Source of the DNA: Candidatus Delongbacteria bacterium
Lineage (GTDB): Bacteria > JAGOEH01
Reading direction: 5' to 3'
Assembly: GCA_017997825.1 (NCBI GenBank)
Contig: JAGOEH010000221.1
Coordinates: forward strand, 1 to 5,162
Length of the DNA stretch: 5,162 nucleotides
Part shown: positions 1 to 5,162 of the stretch, one piece after another
How the letters are laid out: each line of letters opens with the position of its first letter
Position numbering within the stretch: the stretch's first letter is position 1
The notes under the pieces: model-generated
The model's input: the letters and a program-made list of their open reading frames with translations, nothing else
The model's database searches: none
Told to the model about the DNA's origin: nothing
Position numbers and translations under genes: made by a program

Positions 1-350
1 GGCTGAGCCTGAGGGGAATTTGCCGGTTGTTCAGCCGGAGGCTGCGTCACCGGAGTTGTCTGTTGTACTCCCTGATTCAGATTAAGCTTTTCCCGGATAT
101 TACTCTGGGTTCCACCCTGACGGTTGTAGACCAGAGTTAAAAAAATGCATGAAATCATGAACGCGGTAGCCAGGATTGTGGTTGCTTTGCTCAAAAACGT
201 CGCCGTACCGCGAGATCCCAGCAGGCTGGTTGCCATGCCTCCTCCCAGTCCGGCAGCCAATCCGCCACCTTTGCTGGATTGCAGTAATACGACCACGATC
301 AGTAAAATAGCAATGATAGTGTGCACAATGAACAACAAGGTAATAATCAT
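1..350 (-). CDS. secG: Preprotein translocase subunit SecG (partial, 3' end outside window)
   Basis: SecG is the small inner-membrane subunit of the SecYEG channel and assists SecA-driven protein export. The 116 readable residues show the family plan. A first membrane helix spans about residues 2-23 and is followed by the conserved QSSKGGGLAAGLGGG cytoplasmic loop at 24-38. A second helix spans about 54-74 (FLSKATTILATAF followed by hydrophobic residues), and after it comes a polar tail rich in Gln, Pro and Thr (about 90-116). The reading frame is still open at the window edge, so the true C-terminus lies to the left. The start is the ATG at 350-348, with GGAG at 360-357 six bases upstream. 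This start overlaps the tpiA stop as ATGA, which suggests translational coupling. A secG at the end of a gap-pgk-tpiA cluster is a common bacterial arrangement. Short Pro/Gln tails occur in other SecG proteins, so the tail is not strong evidence of novelty. Confidence 0.93.
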   Translation of the reverse strand, partial: MIITLLFIVHTIIAILLIVVVLLQSSKGGGLAAGLGGGMATSLLGSRGTATFLSKATTILATAFMISCIFLTLVYNRQGGTQSNIREKLNLNQGVQQTTPVTQPPAEQPANSPQAQ

Positions 351-1120
351 GCCTTACTCCTATTGAAATTGATGATCCTGAGGAATGAATCCACTTTCAG
401 GCTGGCGCCTCCGACCAAGCCCCCGTCGATATCCGGCATGCTCATCAGTTCATCGATATTTTCGGGTTTAATACTTCCCCCATACAATATCCGAATCTGA
501 TCTGCCCGGGTTGATCCGTAGAGTTCGGCCAGGATTTGACGGATATGGCGGTGCATATCCTGGGCCTGAGCCGGTGTAGCCGTTTTTCCGGTACCAATGG
601 CCCATACCGGTTCATAGGCCACCACCAGTTTTTCGATCCGGTCGGGAGTAATGGCGGACAAAGCCTCGGTCAACTGGGTTTTGACCACGTTTTTTTCCTG
701 TCCCTGTTCCCGTTGATCCAGTTTTTCACCGACACAGAGAATCGTGATCAGGGGATACTGTACCGTCAGTTTAATTTTGGCGGCGATCACGGCGTTGGTT
801 TCGCCGTAATACTCGCGCCGTTCAGAATGTCCCAGAATAACATGGGTGGCATTCACCGAGGCCAGCATCGCCGGACTGATCTCTCCGGTGTAGGCGCCTT
901 CCGGATTGGCCGCACAGTTTTGTGCCCCCACCTGAATCGGGGTTTGGCGGCACCATTCAACCGCCGGCTGAATATAGAGGGCGGGTGGACATATCAAAAC
1001 TTCACGGTCGTCAGAAACCGAGCATCCTGTTTTCAATTGCTGAACAAACTCCCGGGCTTCAGCCAGGGTTTTGTACATTTTCCAGTTACCGGCAATCAGA
1101 GCTTTTCGCACACGTACCAT
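347..1120 (-). CDS. tpiA: Triosephosphate isomerase
   Basis: This cytosolic TIM-barrel enzyme interconverts dihydroxyacetone phosphate and glyceraldehyde 3-phosphate. At 257 aa it is a normal family length. Substrate-binding Asn12 and Lys14 lie in AGNWKM (10-15). The electrophilic His98 lies in LGHSERR (96-102) and the catalytic base Glu170 in VAYEPVWAIGTGK (167-179). That segment also carries the flexible loop 6. Phosphate-binding YGGS (213-216) and GLVGGASL (234-241) are present. The gene follows pgk after only 6 bp and ends in the ATGA overlap with secG, so it is surely cotranscribed. The start is uncertain by three codons. The ATG at 1120 has AAGG (1124-1121) directly against it, which is too close for a normal ribosome binding site. 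The GTG at 1111-1109 is nine bases from the same AAGG and would give MRKALIAGNWKM, the usual family N-terminus. The function is secure with either start. Confidence 0.98.
   Translation of the reverse strand: MVRVRKALIAGNWKMYKTLAEAREFVQQLKTGCSVSDDREVLICPPALYIQPAVEWCRQTPIQVGAQNCAANPEGAYTGEISPAMLASVNATHVILGHSERREYYGETNAVIAAKIKLTVQYPLITILCVGEKLDQREQGQEKNVVKTQLTEALSAITPDRIEKLVVAYEPVWAIGTGKTATPAQAQDMHRHIRQILAELYGSTRADQIRILYGGSIKPENIDELMSMPDIDGGLVGGASLKVDSFLRIINFNRSKA
357..360 (-). promoter_or_regulatory. Ribosome binding site of secG, inside the tpiA coding sequence
   Basis: GGAG on the minus strand overlaps the last codons of tpiA and lies six bases before the secG ATG. Together with the ATGA stop/start overlap it indicates that ribosomes finishing tpiA can restart on secG. 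Confidence 0.7.
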
Positions 1121-1126
1121 CCTTGC

Positions 1127-2326
1127 TTATAAATCAGAGACTGCTTCAATACCGGGCAGCTTTTTGCCTTCCAGAAATTCCAGACTGGCTCCGCCGCCGG
1201 TAGAAATATGAGTTATCTTATCCTTGACACCGGCTTTAGCAATGGCAGCCGCGGAATCGCCTCCGCCGATGATCGAAACGGCTCCCCGCTGCGTAACCTC
1301 GGCAATGATCCGAGCCAATTCGACCGTACCCTTTGCAAAAGCCTCCATTTCAAACACGCCCATCGGACCATTCCATACCACGGTTTTGGCGTCTTTCAAC
1401 TCGTCGGCAAACAACTTAACCGATCGCGGGCCGATGTCCAGTCCCATCCAATCCGCCGGAATCGATTCCCGATCAACAGTCCGATGATTGGCGTCCGCCG
1501 CAAAATTATCGGCAATCTCGATATCCACCGGGAGTATCAACTTGATATTACGGGTTTTGGCCTTTTCCATAATCTGTTTGGCGACCTCGACCTTATCGGC
1601 TTCCAGCAACGATTTACCAACCTCAAGACCCATCGCCTTGAAAAAGGTAAAGATCATGCCGCCACCGATAAAAATCGTATCCACTTTTTCCATCAGATTG
1701 GTTATCACCTCAATCTTGTCGGAAACCTTGGCGCCTCCCAGAATTGCCATATACGGACGCTTGGGATCGCTAATGGCCATTTCCAGATAACGAACCTCTT
1801 TTTCCATCAGATAGCCCAGCGCGGACTCCTTGATAAATCGAATCACGCCCTCGGTAGAAGCGTGAGCCCGGTGAGCGGTTCCGAAGGCATCATTGATGTA
1901 TACATCCCCCAGTTTGGCCAACTGCTCGGCAAAACCGGGATCATTCTTTTCTTCTTCTTTATGAAAACGCAAATTTTCCAGTAGCAACACCTCACCCGGT
2001 TTCAGGGCGTTGACGGTGTTAAGAACGTCATCGCCCACACAATCCGCAGCAAACGCTACCGACTGTCCCAGGAGTTCACCCAACCGCCGGGCTACCGGAG
2101 CCAGAGTATAATCCGGATTCTTTTCCCCTTTGGGCTTGCCCAAATGGGACATCAGCACCAGCTTGCCGCCCGATTGAATTACCTTTTTGATGCTGGGCAG
2201 CGCTTCCACAATCCGATTATCATCGGTAATGGCTTTGGTGGTTTTGTGGAGCGGGACATTAAAATCAACGCGCATCAAAACACGTTTATTCTTTAGATCG
2301 ATCTGGTCAATTGTTCGCTTGGCCAT
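1127..2326 (-). CDS. pgk: Phosphoglycerate kinase
   Basis: This cytosolic glycolytic kinase transfers phosphate from 1,3-bisphosphoglycerate to ADP, giving 3-phosphoglycerate and ATP. It runs in reverse in gluconeogenesis. At 399 aa it matches the usual monofunctional bacterial length, so there is no fusion to TpiA of the kind known in Thermotoga. The two-lobed fold is visible in its motifs. The N-terminal lobe has RVDFNVP (19-25), SHLGKPKG (60-67), ENLRFH (117-122) and NDAFGTAHRAHAS (145-157). The C-terminal nucleotide lobe has ILGGAKVSDKI (195-205), GGGM (221-224), VVWNGPMGVFE (316-326), GGGDSAAAI (354-362) and STGGGASLEFLEGKKLPG (375-392). The start ATG at 2326 has GAGAGGT (2340-2334) seven bases upstream. 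The gene begins 18 bp after gap and ends 6 bp before tpiA. No frameshift or missing key residue was seen. Confidence 0.99.
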   Translation of the reverse strand: MAKRTIDQIDLKNKRVLMRVDFNVPLHKTTKAITDDNRIVEALPSIKKVIQSGGKLVLMSHLGKPKGEKNPDYTLAPVARRLGELLGQSVAFAADCVGDDVLNTVNALKPGEVLLLENLRFHKEEEKNDPGFAEQLAKLGDVYINDAFGTAHRAHASTEGVIRFIKESALGYLMEKEVRYLEMAISDPKRPYMAILGGAKVSDKIEVITNLMEKVDTIFIGGGMIFTFFKAMGLEVGKSLLEADKVEVAKQIMEKAKTRNIKLILPVDIEIADNFAADANHRTVDRESIPADWMGLDIGPRSVKLFADELKDAKTVVWNGPMGVFEMEAFAKGTVELARIIAEVTQRGAVSIIGGGDSAAAIAKAGVKDKITHISTGGGASLEFLEGKKLPGIEAVSDL

Positions 2327-2333
2327 AAGGATT

Positions 2334-2340
2334 ACCTCTC
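2334..2340 (-). promoter_or_regulatory. Ribosome binding site of pgk
   Basis: GAGAGGT on the minus strand lies seven bases before the ATG at 2326, inside the 18-bp gap-pgk spacer. It supports the annotated pgk start. Confidence 0.7.
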
Positions 2341-2344
2341 AGGG

Positions 2345-3370
2345 TTAAAACATGGCAGCCATTTTTTCAGCCAGATCCACCACACGGCACGAATAGCCCC
2401 ACTCATTGTCATACCAGGAGACTACTTTGACAAAATTACCATCCAGCACCTGGGTCAGGGCCACATCAAAAACTGAAGAGTGGGAGTTCCCGATGATATC
2501 CGTACTGACCACCGGATCCTCACAATACTCCAGAATACCCTTCATACTGCCTTGCGAGGCTTTCTTCATAGCGGCATTGATCTCGTCTTTGGTGGCCGGT
2601 TTTGCCAGTTCACAAGTCAAATCCACCACCGATCCATCCGGAGTCGGGACACGCATTGAAAAGCCGTCCATTTTCTTATCCAGCTCGGGAATCACCAAAC
2701 CGATAGCTTTGGCGGCGCCGGTTTTGGTCGGAATGATCGACAACGCGGCTGCCCGGGCCCGGCGGAGATCCTTGTGCGGAAAATCCAGAATCTTCTGATC
2801 ATTGGTGTAGGAGTGGATGGTATTCATCAGACCTCGTTTGATACCGAAGTTATCGTGCAGCACTTTAGAGATCGGAGCCAGACAGTTGGTGGTGCAGGAA
2901 GCATTGGAAACAAAAATATGATCTTTTTTCAGGATATTGTCATTGACACCCATTACGATGGTGGCATCTACATCGGCGGCATTATCGGCCGGAACGGTCA
3001 GGATGACCTTCTTGGCACCGGCGGTGATATGCTTGCCCATCTTTTCACGATTGCGGAATATGCCGGTCGATTCGACCACAATATCGACTCCCAGTTTACC
3101 CCACGGTAAAACCGCCGGATCCTTTTCGGCATAAATCTGAATCTTCTTGCCGTCGACAATGATATACTGCTCTTTTTCCGACACCACCTCAGCTTTGATA
3201 TCAGCCTGAAGCTTGCCATGAACGGAATCATACTTCAACAAATGAGCCAGGGTTTTGGCATCGGTCAAATCATTGATCGCTACAATCTCAAAATTCGATT
3301 TCTTATATGCCGCTTTAAACACCAGTCGGCCGATCCGTCCAAAACCGTTGATCGCCATTTTGACAGACAA
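2345..3370 (-). CDS. gap: NAD-dependent glyceraldehyde-3-phosphate dehydrogenase, type I (TTG start)
   Basis: This enzyme oxidises glyceraldehyde 3-phosphate with NAD and phosphate to 1,3-bisphosphoglycerate, the substrate of the Pgk encoded next to it. At 341 aa it is a typical homotetrameric GapA. NGFGRIGR (8-15) is the Rossmann dinucleotide loop. The catalytic Cys159 is in SNASCTTNCLAP (155-166) and His186 is in NTIHSYT (183-189). SIIPTKTGAAKAIGLVIPEL (211-230) and WYDNEWGYSCRV (319-330) are the conserved C-terminal blocks. Asp34 after the second beta strand (INDLTD) and Pro198 in DFPHKDLRRARA fit NAD rather than NADP use, hence a glycolytic role; this is an inference from known family rules. 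The start is TTG (3370-3368), with GGAGGA at 3380-3375 four bases away, giving MSVKMAINGFGRIGR. The next ATG (3358-3356) lies 16 bases from that site and would remove four residues. This is the first gene of the glycolytic operon. Confidence 0.99.
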   Translation of the reverse strand: MSVKMAINGFGRIGRLVFKAAYKKSNFEIVAINDLTDAKTLAHLLKYDSVHGKLQADIKAEVVSEKEQYIIVDGKKIQIYAEKDPAVLPWGKLGVDIVVESTGIFRNREKMGKHITAGAKKVILTVPADNAADVDATIVMGVNDNILKKDHIFVSNASCTTNCLAPISKVLHDNFGIKRGLMNTIHSYTNDQKILDFPHKDLRRARAAALSIIPTKTGAAKAIGLVIPELDKKMDGFSMRVPTPDGSVVDLTCELAKPATKDEINAAMKKASQGSMKGILEYCEDPVVSTDIIGNSHSSVFDVALTQVLDGNFVKVVSWYDNEWGYSCRVVDLAEKMAAMF

Positions 3371-3374
3371 TTTA

Positions 3375-3380
3375 TCCTCC
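3375..3380 (-). promoter_or_regulatory. Ribosome binding site of gap that decides its TTG start
   Basis: GGAGGA on the minus strand lies four bases before TTG (3370-3368) and 16 bases before the first in-frame ATG (3358-3356). Only the TTG is at a workable distance. The resulting N-terminus, MSVKMAINGFGRIGR, is normal for the family. Confidence 0.8.
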
Positions 3381-3408
3381 TTTATTATTTTTTTACACTC
3401 AAAATGTA

Positions 3409-3437
3409 ATAATAAAAAAAAATGCCCGTCAAGTCAA
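3409..3437 (-). promoter_or_regulatory. Predicted sigma-70 promoter of gap-pgk-tpiA-secG
   Basis: Read on the minus strand, TTGACT (3437-3432) is followed after exactly 17 bases by TATTAT (3414-3409). Both hexamers differ from consensus by one base. Transcription would start near 3402, giving a leader of about 30 nt that contains the GGAGGA site. An overlapping TTGACG (3432-3427) paired with TATTAC (3411-3406) has a 15-base spacer and is less likely. No other good promoter was seen within the tightly packed genes below, so the four genes are probably one transcript. Confidence 0.7.
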
Positions 3438-3451
3438 GGCTTTTTTTTATT
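3411..3451. repeat. A/T-tract inverted repeat framing the gap -35 region
   Basis: AATAAAAAAAA (3411-3421) and TTTTTTTTATT (3441-3451) are perfect 11-bp inverted copies separated by 19 bp. The right copy is the UP-like tract of the gap promoter. The left copy fills the -35/-10 spacer and runs into the -10 hexamer. Such phased A-tracts can bend DNA or bind nucleoid proteins. As an RNA hairpin it would be weak, because it is all A-U. Confidence 0.5.
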
Positions 3452-3452
3452 T
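3441..3452 (-). promoter_or_regulatory. A-tract UP-element-like sequence upstream of the gap -35
   Basis: On the minus strand AAATAAAAAAAA lies three bases upstream of the -35 hexamer of the gap promoter. This is the position and composition expected of an UP element, which contacts the RNA polymerase alpha subunit C-terminal domain. It fits strong expression of a glycolytic operon. The assignment rests on position and base composition only. Confidence 0.45.
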
Positions 3453-3479
3453 CAAACCCTACAAATCTTGTTTTTAATA

Positions 3480-3508
3480 TTGACAGTTCCGGAGCTTCTG
3501 ATTATATT
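3480..3508 (+). promoter_or_regulatory. Predicted sigma-70 promoter of kdd-kamA
   Basis: A perfect TTGACA (3480-3485) is followed after exactly 17 bases by TATATT (3503-3508), one base off the TATAAT consensus. Transcription would start near 3515, leaving a leader of about 125 nt before the kdd ATG. The -35 hexamer is 42 bp from the -35 hexamer of the divergent gap promoter. No lysine riboswitch is recognisable in the leader. Confidence 0.7.
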
Positions 3509-3524
3509 GACTGCCGTAAACCAT

Positions 3525-3576
3525 TGATCCTGATGCTTTTCAAAGGACACCGCTCCCGCCTGGATCAGCATCGGAT
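3525..3576 (+). promoter_or_regulatory. Candidate stem-loop in the kdd leader
   Basis: ATCC-T-GATGC (3527-3536) can pair with GCATCGGAT (3568-3576) as nine base pairs with a single bulged T, closing a 31-nt loop. A rival stem, TGATCC (3525-3530) with GGATCA (3562-3567), uses the same left ATCC, so the two cannot form together in full. It begins about 10 nt into the predicted transcript and ends 50 nt before the kdd ribosome binding site. No run of T follows it, so it is not a simple intrinsic terminator. It may be a chance pairing. Confidence 0.3.
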
Positions 3577-3626
3577 ATGACAATCTCATTTTCAACCGTC
3601 TACCACGTAACCATTAATCCCTCACC

Positions 3627-3632
3627 AAGGAG
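3627..3632 (+). promoter_or_regulatory. Ribosome binding site of kdd
   Basis: AAGGAG lies seven bases before the ATG at 3640. It fixes the start there rather than at the in-frame upstream ATG at 3577, which has no such site. A second ATG at 3643-3645 is in the same frame and would change the protein by only one residue. Confidence 0.8.
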
Positions 3633-3639
3633 ATTCCTT

Positions 3640-4677
3640 ATGATGGGTTGCCGCTTTGGATCACACCGGGTTATGGAACCGGCAGGCGTTCTGCCGCAGC
3701 CGGCCTGGAGAATCAGCAATGACATGACGATTTACGATAATGAAATCCTGTTGGATGTAATCCGTCTGAATATCGATTCGGCTTCGTTTCACCAGATTAT
3801 CCAGGAAGTCGGACGGGATGAGAAGCGGGTGGCGGATAGGATGATGGCGATCGTCGGTGATCGCGGTAAGATGCACAATCCATCAACCGGGTCGGGAGGC
3901 ATGCTGATCGGACAGGTTGTTCAAATCGGGTCGGCCCTGGAGAATAAAATAGATCTCTCGATTGGAGACCGGATTTCCACGCTGGTGTCTCTGTCTCTGA
4001 CGCCCTTATCCATCCGCTCGATCAAACGGGTATTGCTGAATCAGGAACAGGTCGAAATTGACGGCCAGGCGATCCTATTCGAAAGTGGTGTTTATGCCAA
4101 GTTGCCTAACGATATGTCGGAAACCCTGGCGCTCTCGATTCTGGATGTCGCCGGAGCCCCGGCGCAGACTGCCCGATTGGCCAAGAAGGGGGATACCATC
4201 TTCATTCTGGGAGCCGGAGGAAAATCGGGTCTACTATGTACCGCCATGGCGCGGAAAATGATCGGTCGTGAGGGAACGATCATCGGTCTGGTTCACAGTC
4301 GGAAATCACTGGATACTGCCGGTGAGCTGAACATGTGCGATCACCTGATCCAGGGGAATGCCACCGATGCTCTGTTTATCCATAAGCAACTCGATCGGCT
4401 GACCCACGGGGCCATGGCCGATCTGGTCATCAATTGCGTCAATGTTCCGGATACCGAAATGAGCAGTATCTTGGCCTGTCGCAATCGGGGAACGGTCTAT
4501 TTCTTCTCTATGGCTACCAGCTTTACCAAGGCTGCCCTGGGAGCCGAAGGAATCGGTTATGATATCGACATGATCATCGGCAACGGCTACTGTCACGATC
4601 ATGCCGCAATTTCTCTCCAAATCGTCCGGGAGTTCCCGGTTCTGCAAAAAATCTTCAACGAAAAATATGCAATCTAA
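3640..4677 (+). CDS. kdd: L-erythro-3,5-diaminohexanoate dehydrogenase (lysine fermentation)
   Basis: Kdd (EC 1.4.1.11) oxidatively deaminates 3,5-diaminohexanoate to 5-amino-3-oxohexanoate with NAD, releasing ammonia and NADH in the aminomutase route of lysine fermentation. From the chosen start it is 345 aa, close to the known family length. The N-terminal block GCRFGSHRVMEPAGVLPQPAW (within 3-23) is the family signature as I recall it. NPSTGSGGMLIGQV (80-93) sits in the medium-chain-dehydrogenase-like catalytic part. A Rossmann segment, IFILGAGGKSGLLC (187-200), binds the nucleotide. There is no zinc-ligand pattern like that of alcohol dehydrogenases. The start at 3640 (the first of two consecutive ATGs) has AAGGAG at 3627-3632 seven bases upstream. 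The frame stays open back to an ATG at 3577, but that one has no ribosome binding site and would add 21 residues before the conserved N-terminus. The adjacent lysine 2,3-aminomutase gene strongly supports the call. A plain search could mislabel the protein as a zinc-binding dehydrogenase or as hypothetical. Confidence 0.9.
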   Translation: MMGCRFGSHRVMEPAGVLPQPAWRISNDMTIYDNEILLDVIRLNIDSASFHQIIQEVGRDEKRVADRMMAIVGDRGKMHNPSTGSGGMLIGQVVQIGSALENKIDLSIGDRISTLVSLSLTPLSIRSIKRVLLNQEQVEIDGQAILFESGVYAKLPNDMSETLALSILDVAGAPAQTARLAKKGDTIFILGAGGKSGLLCTAMARKMIGREGTIIGLVHSRKSLDTAGELNMCDHLIQGNATDALFIHKQLDRLTHGAMADLVINCVNVPDTEMSSILACRNRGTVYFFSMATSFTKAALGAEGIGYDIDMIIGNGYCHDHAAISLQIVREFPVLQKIFNEKYAI

Positions 4678-4693
4678 TGTAATGAATTAGAGC

Positions 4694-4697
4694 GGAG
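4694..4697 (+). promoter_or_regulatory. Ribosome binding site of kamA
   Basis: GGAG lies seven bases before the kamA ATG in the 27-bp kdd-kamA spacer. The spacer has no hairpin or promoter that I can see, so the two genes should share a transcript. Confidence 0.7.
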
Positions 4698-4704
4698 TGA
4701 AGGA

Positions 4705-5162
4705 ATGAAACCCGATTATCAGCGTTATCCGTTATGGAACGATATCCAGCCCCGGCAATGGAACAATTGGAAATGGCAGTTGAAAAACCGGATTACCGGC
4801 ATCGATGCCCTGCAATCGCTATTGACTCTGACCCCGGAGGAAGAGCAAGCCCTGACCCATGGGTTGAAAACCCTGCGTATGGCTATTACACCTTACTATT
4901 TTTCCCTGATTAATCCGGAAAATCCCCATGATCCGGTCCGCCGGCAAGCCATTCCCACCAGCCGTGAACTTTACAAAAGCCAGGATGATTTGCTGGATCC
5001 TTTGGCCGAGGACCGGGATTCTCCTGTTCCCGGCTTAACGCACCGTTATCCGGATCGGGTATTGCTCCTCATTACCGATCAGTGTTCCATGTATTGCCGT
5101 CACTGCACCCGGCGGCGAAAGGCCGGCGAAACCGATCATGCCCTGCCGATGACGATGATCGA
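4705..5162 (+). CDS. kamA: L-lysine 2,3-aminomutase (partial, 3' end outside window)
   Basis: KamA (EC 5.4.3.2) is a radical-SAM, PLP-dependent enzyme that moves the alpha-amino group of L-lysine to the beta carbon to make L-beta-lysine, the first step of this lysine fermentation. Only 152 residues of an expected 410-440 are in the window. The N-terminus has the family block WNNWKWQLKNRI (20-30). PYYFSLINPENPHDPVRRQAIP (about 63-84) follows, then HRYPDRVLLLITDQCSMYCRHCTRRR. In that last block Cys127, Cys131 and Cys134 form the CxxxCxxC site for the 4Fe-4S cluster and SAM. The PLP lysine and the residues that select lysine over other substrates would lie further right. The start ATG at 4705 has GGAG (4694-4697) seven bases upstream, and the gene follows kdd by 27 bp. 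AblA-type enzymes, which make N-acetyl-beta-lysine as an osmolyte, share this fold. The kdd neighbour argues for the catabolic role here. Confidence 0.93.
   Translation, partial: MKPDYQRYPLWNDIQPRQWNNWKWQLKNRITGIDALQSLLTLTPEEEQALTHGLKTLRMAITPYYFSLINPENPHDPVRRQAIPTSRELYKSQDDLLDPLAEDRDSPVPGLTHRYPDRVLLLITDQCSMYCRHCTRRRKAGETDHALPMTMI

Noticed and set aside
145-366. A small plus-strand protein antisense to secG
   Set aside because: It is the complement of secG in another frame, with low-complexity Pro/Ala content and no family likeness. The minus-strand SecG motifs explain the sequence.
1120-1127. A Pgk-TpiA fusion as in Thermotoga
   Set aside because: pgk ends with its own TAA at 1129-1127 and tpiA starts 6 bp later, so they are separate genes.
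1208-1984. A 258-aa plus-strand protein opposite pgk
   Set aside because: It is a shadow of pgk, which has every family motif on the minus strand. The plus-strand translation has no recognisable domain.
3414-3448. An intrinsic terminator using the T-run at 3441-3448 or the A-run at 3414-3422
   Set aside because: There is no GC-rich hairpin directly before either run, and no upstream gene ends here because both flanking genes start in this region.
3533-3580. A 15-codon leader reading frame (MLFKGHRSRLDQHRI) upstream of kdd
   Set aside because: It has no Shine-Dalgarno sequence and only one lysine codon, so it does not look like a lysine attenuator peptide. Frames this short occur by chance.
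3577-3639. An in-frame N-terminal extension of kdd from the ATG at 3577
   Set aside because: There is no ribosome binding site before 3577, the 21 extra residues do not resemble the family, and AAGGAG lies seven bases before the ATG at 3640, where the conserved N-terminus begins.
3515-3639. A lysine riboswitch in front of the lysine-degradation operon
   Set aside because: The leader of about 125 nt is shorter than the L-box aptamer, and I see none of its conserved core segments.

Overview
The window (about 50% GC by eye, densely coded) looks like chromosomal DNA of an anaerobic, amino-acid-fermenting bacterium. It holds two operons that diverge from a 269-bp intergenic region at 3371-3639. 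The organism cannot be named from this sequence. A glycolytic gap-pgk-tpiA-secG cluster occurs in many phyla, and lysine-fermentation genes occur in Clostridia, Fusobacteria, Cloacimonadota and some Bacteroidota. An uncultured fermentative lineage of this kind is an inference only.

Left arm, minus strand (3370 down to 1): gap (NAD-type glyceraldehyde-3-phosphate dehydrogenase), pgk (phosphoglycerate kinase), tpiA (triosephosphate isomerase) and secG (SecYEG translocon subunit, cut by the window edge). The genes are tightly packed: 18 bp, then 6 bp, then a 4-bp ATGA overlap. All catalytic motifs that I can check are intact. The first gene appears to start at TTG behind a perfect GGAGG. The gap promoter is readable as TTGACT-17-TATTAT with an A-tract just upstream.

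Right arm, plus strand (3640 to 5162): kdd (L-erythro-3,5-diaminohexanoate dehydrogenase) followed 27 bp later by kamA (lysine 2,3-aminomutase, cut by the window edge after the radical-SAM cysteines). These are the third and first enzymes of the aminomutase route of lysine fermentation. The middle enzyme (KamDE) and the later ones (Kce, Kal) are not in the window and would be expected downstream. A near-consensus promoter, TTGACA-17-TATATT, lies about 125 nt upstream of kdd. This leaves a leader that contains a candidate hairpin.

Working together: GapA, Pgk and TpiA carry out the triose part of glycolysis or gluconeogenesis, with NADH made at GapA. KamA and Kdd catabolise lysine, with NADH made at Kdd. 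The two arms share one compact divergent regulatory region, so co-ordination by redox or carbon/nitrogen state is possible but not shown. I did not find a wholly new system, mobile element, CRISPR array or RNA gene. The points most worth a second look are the divergent promoter region and the kdd leader.
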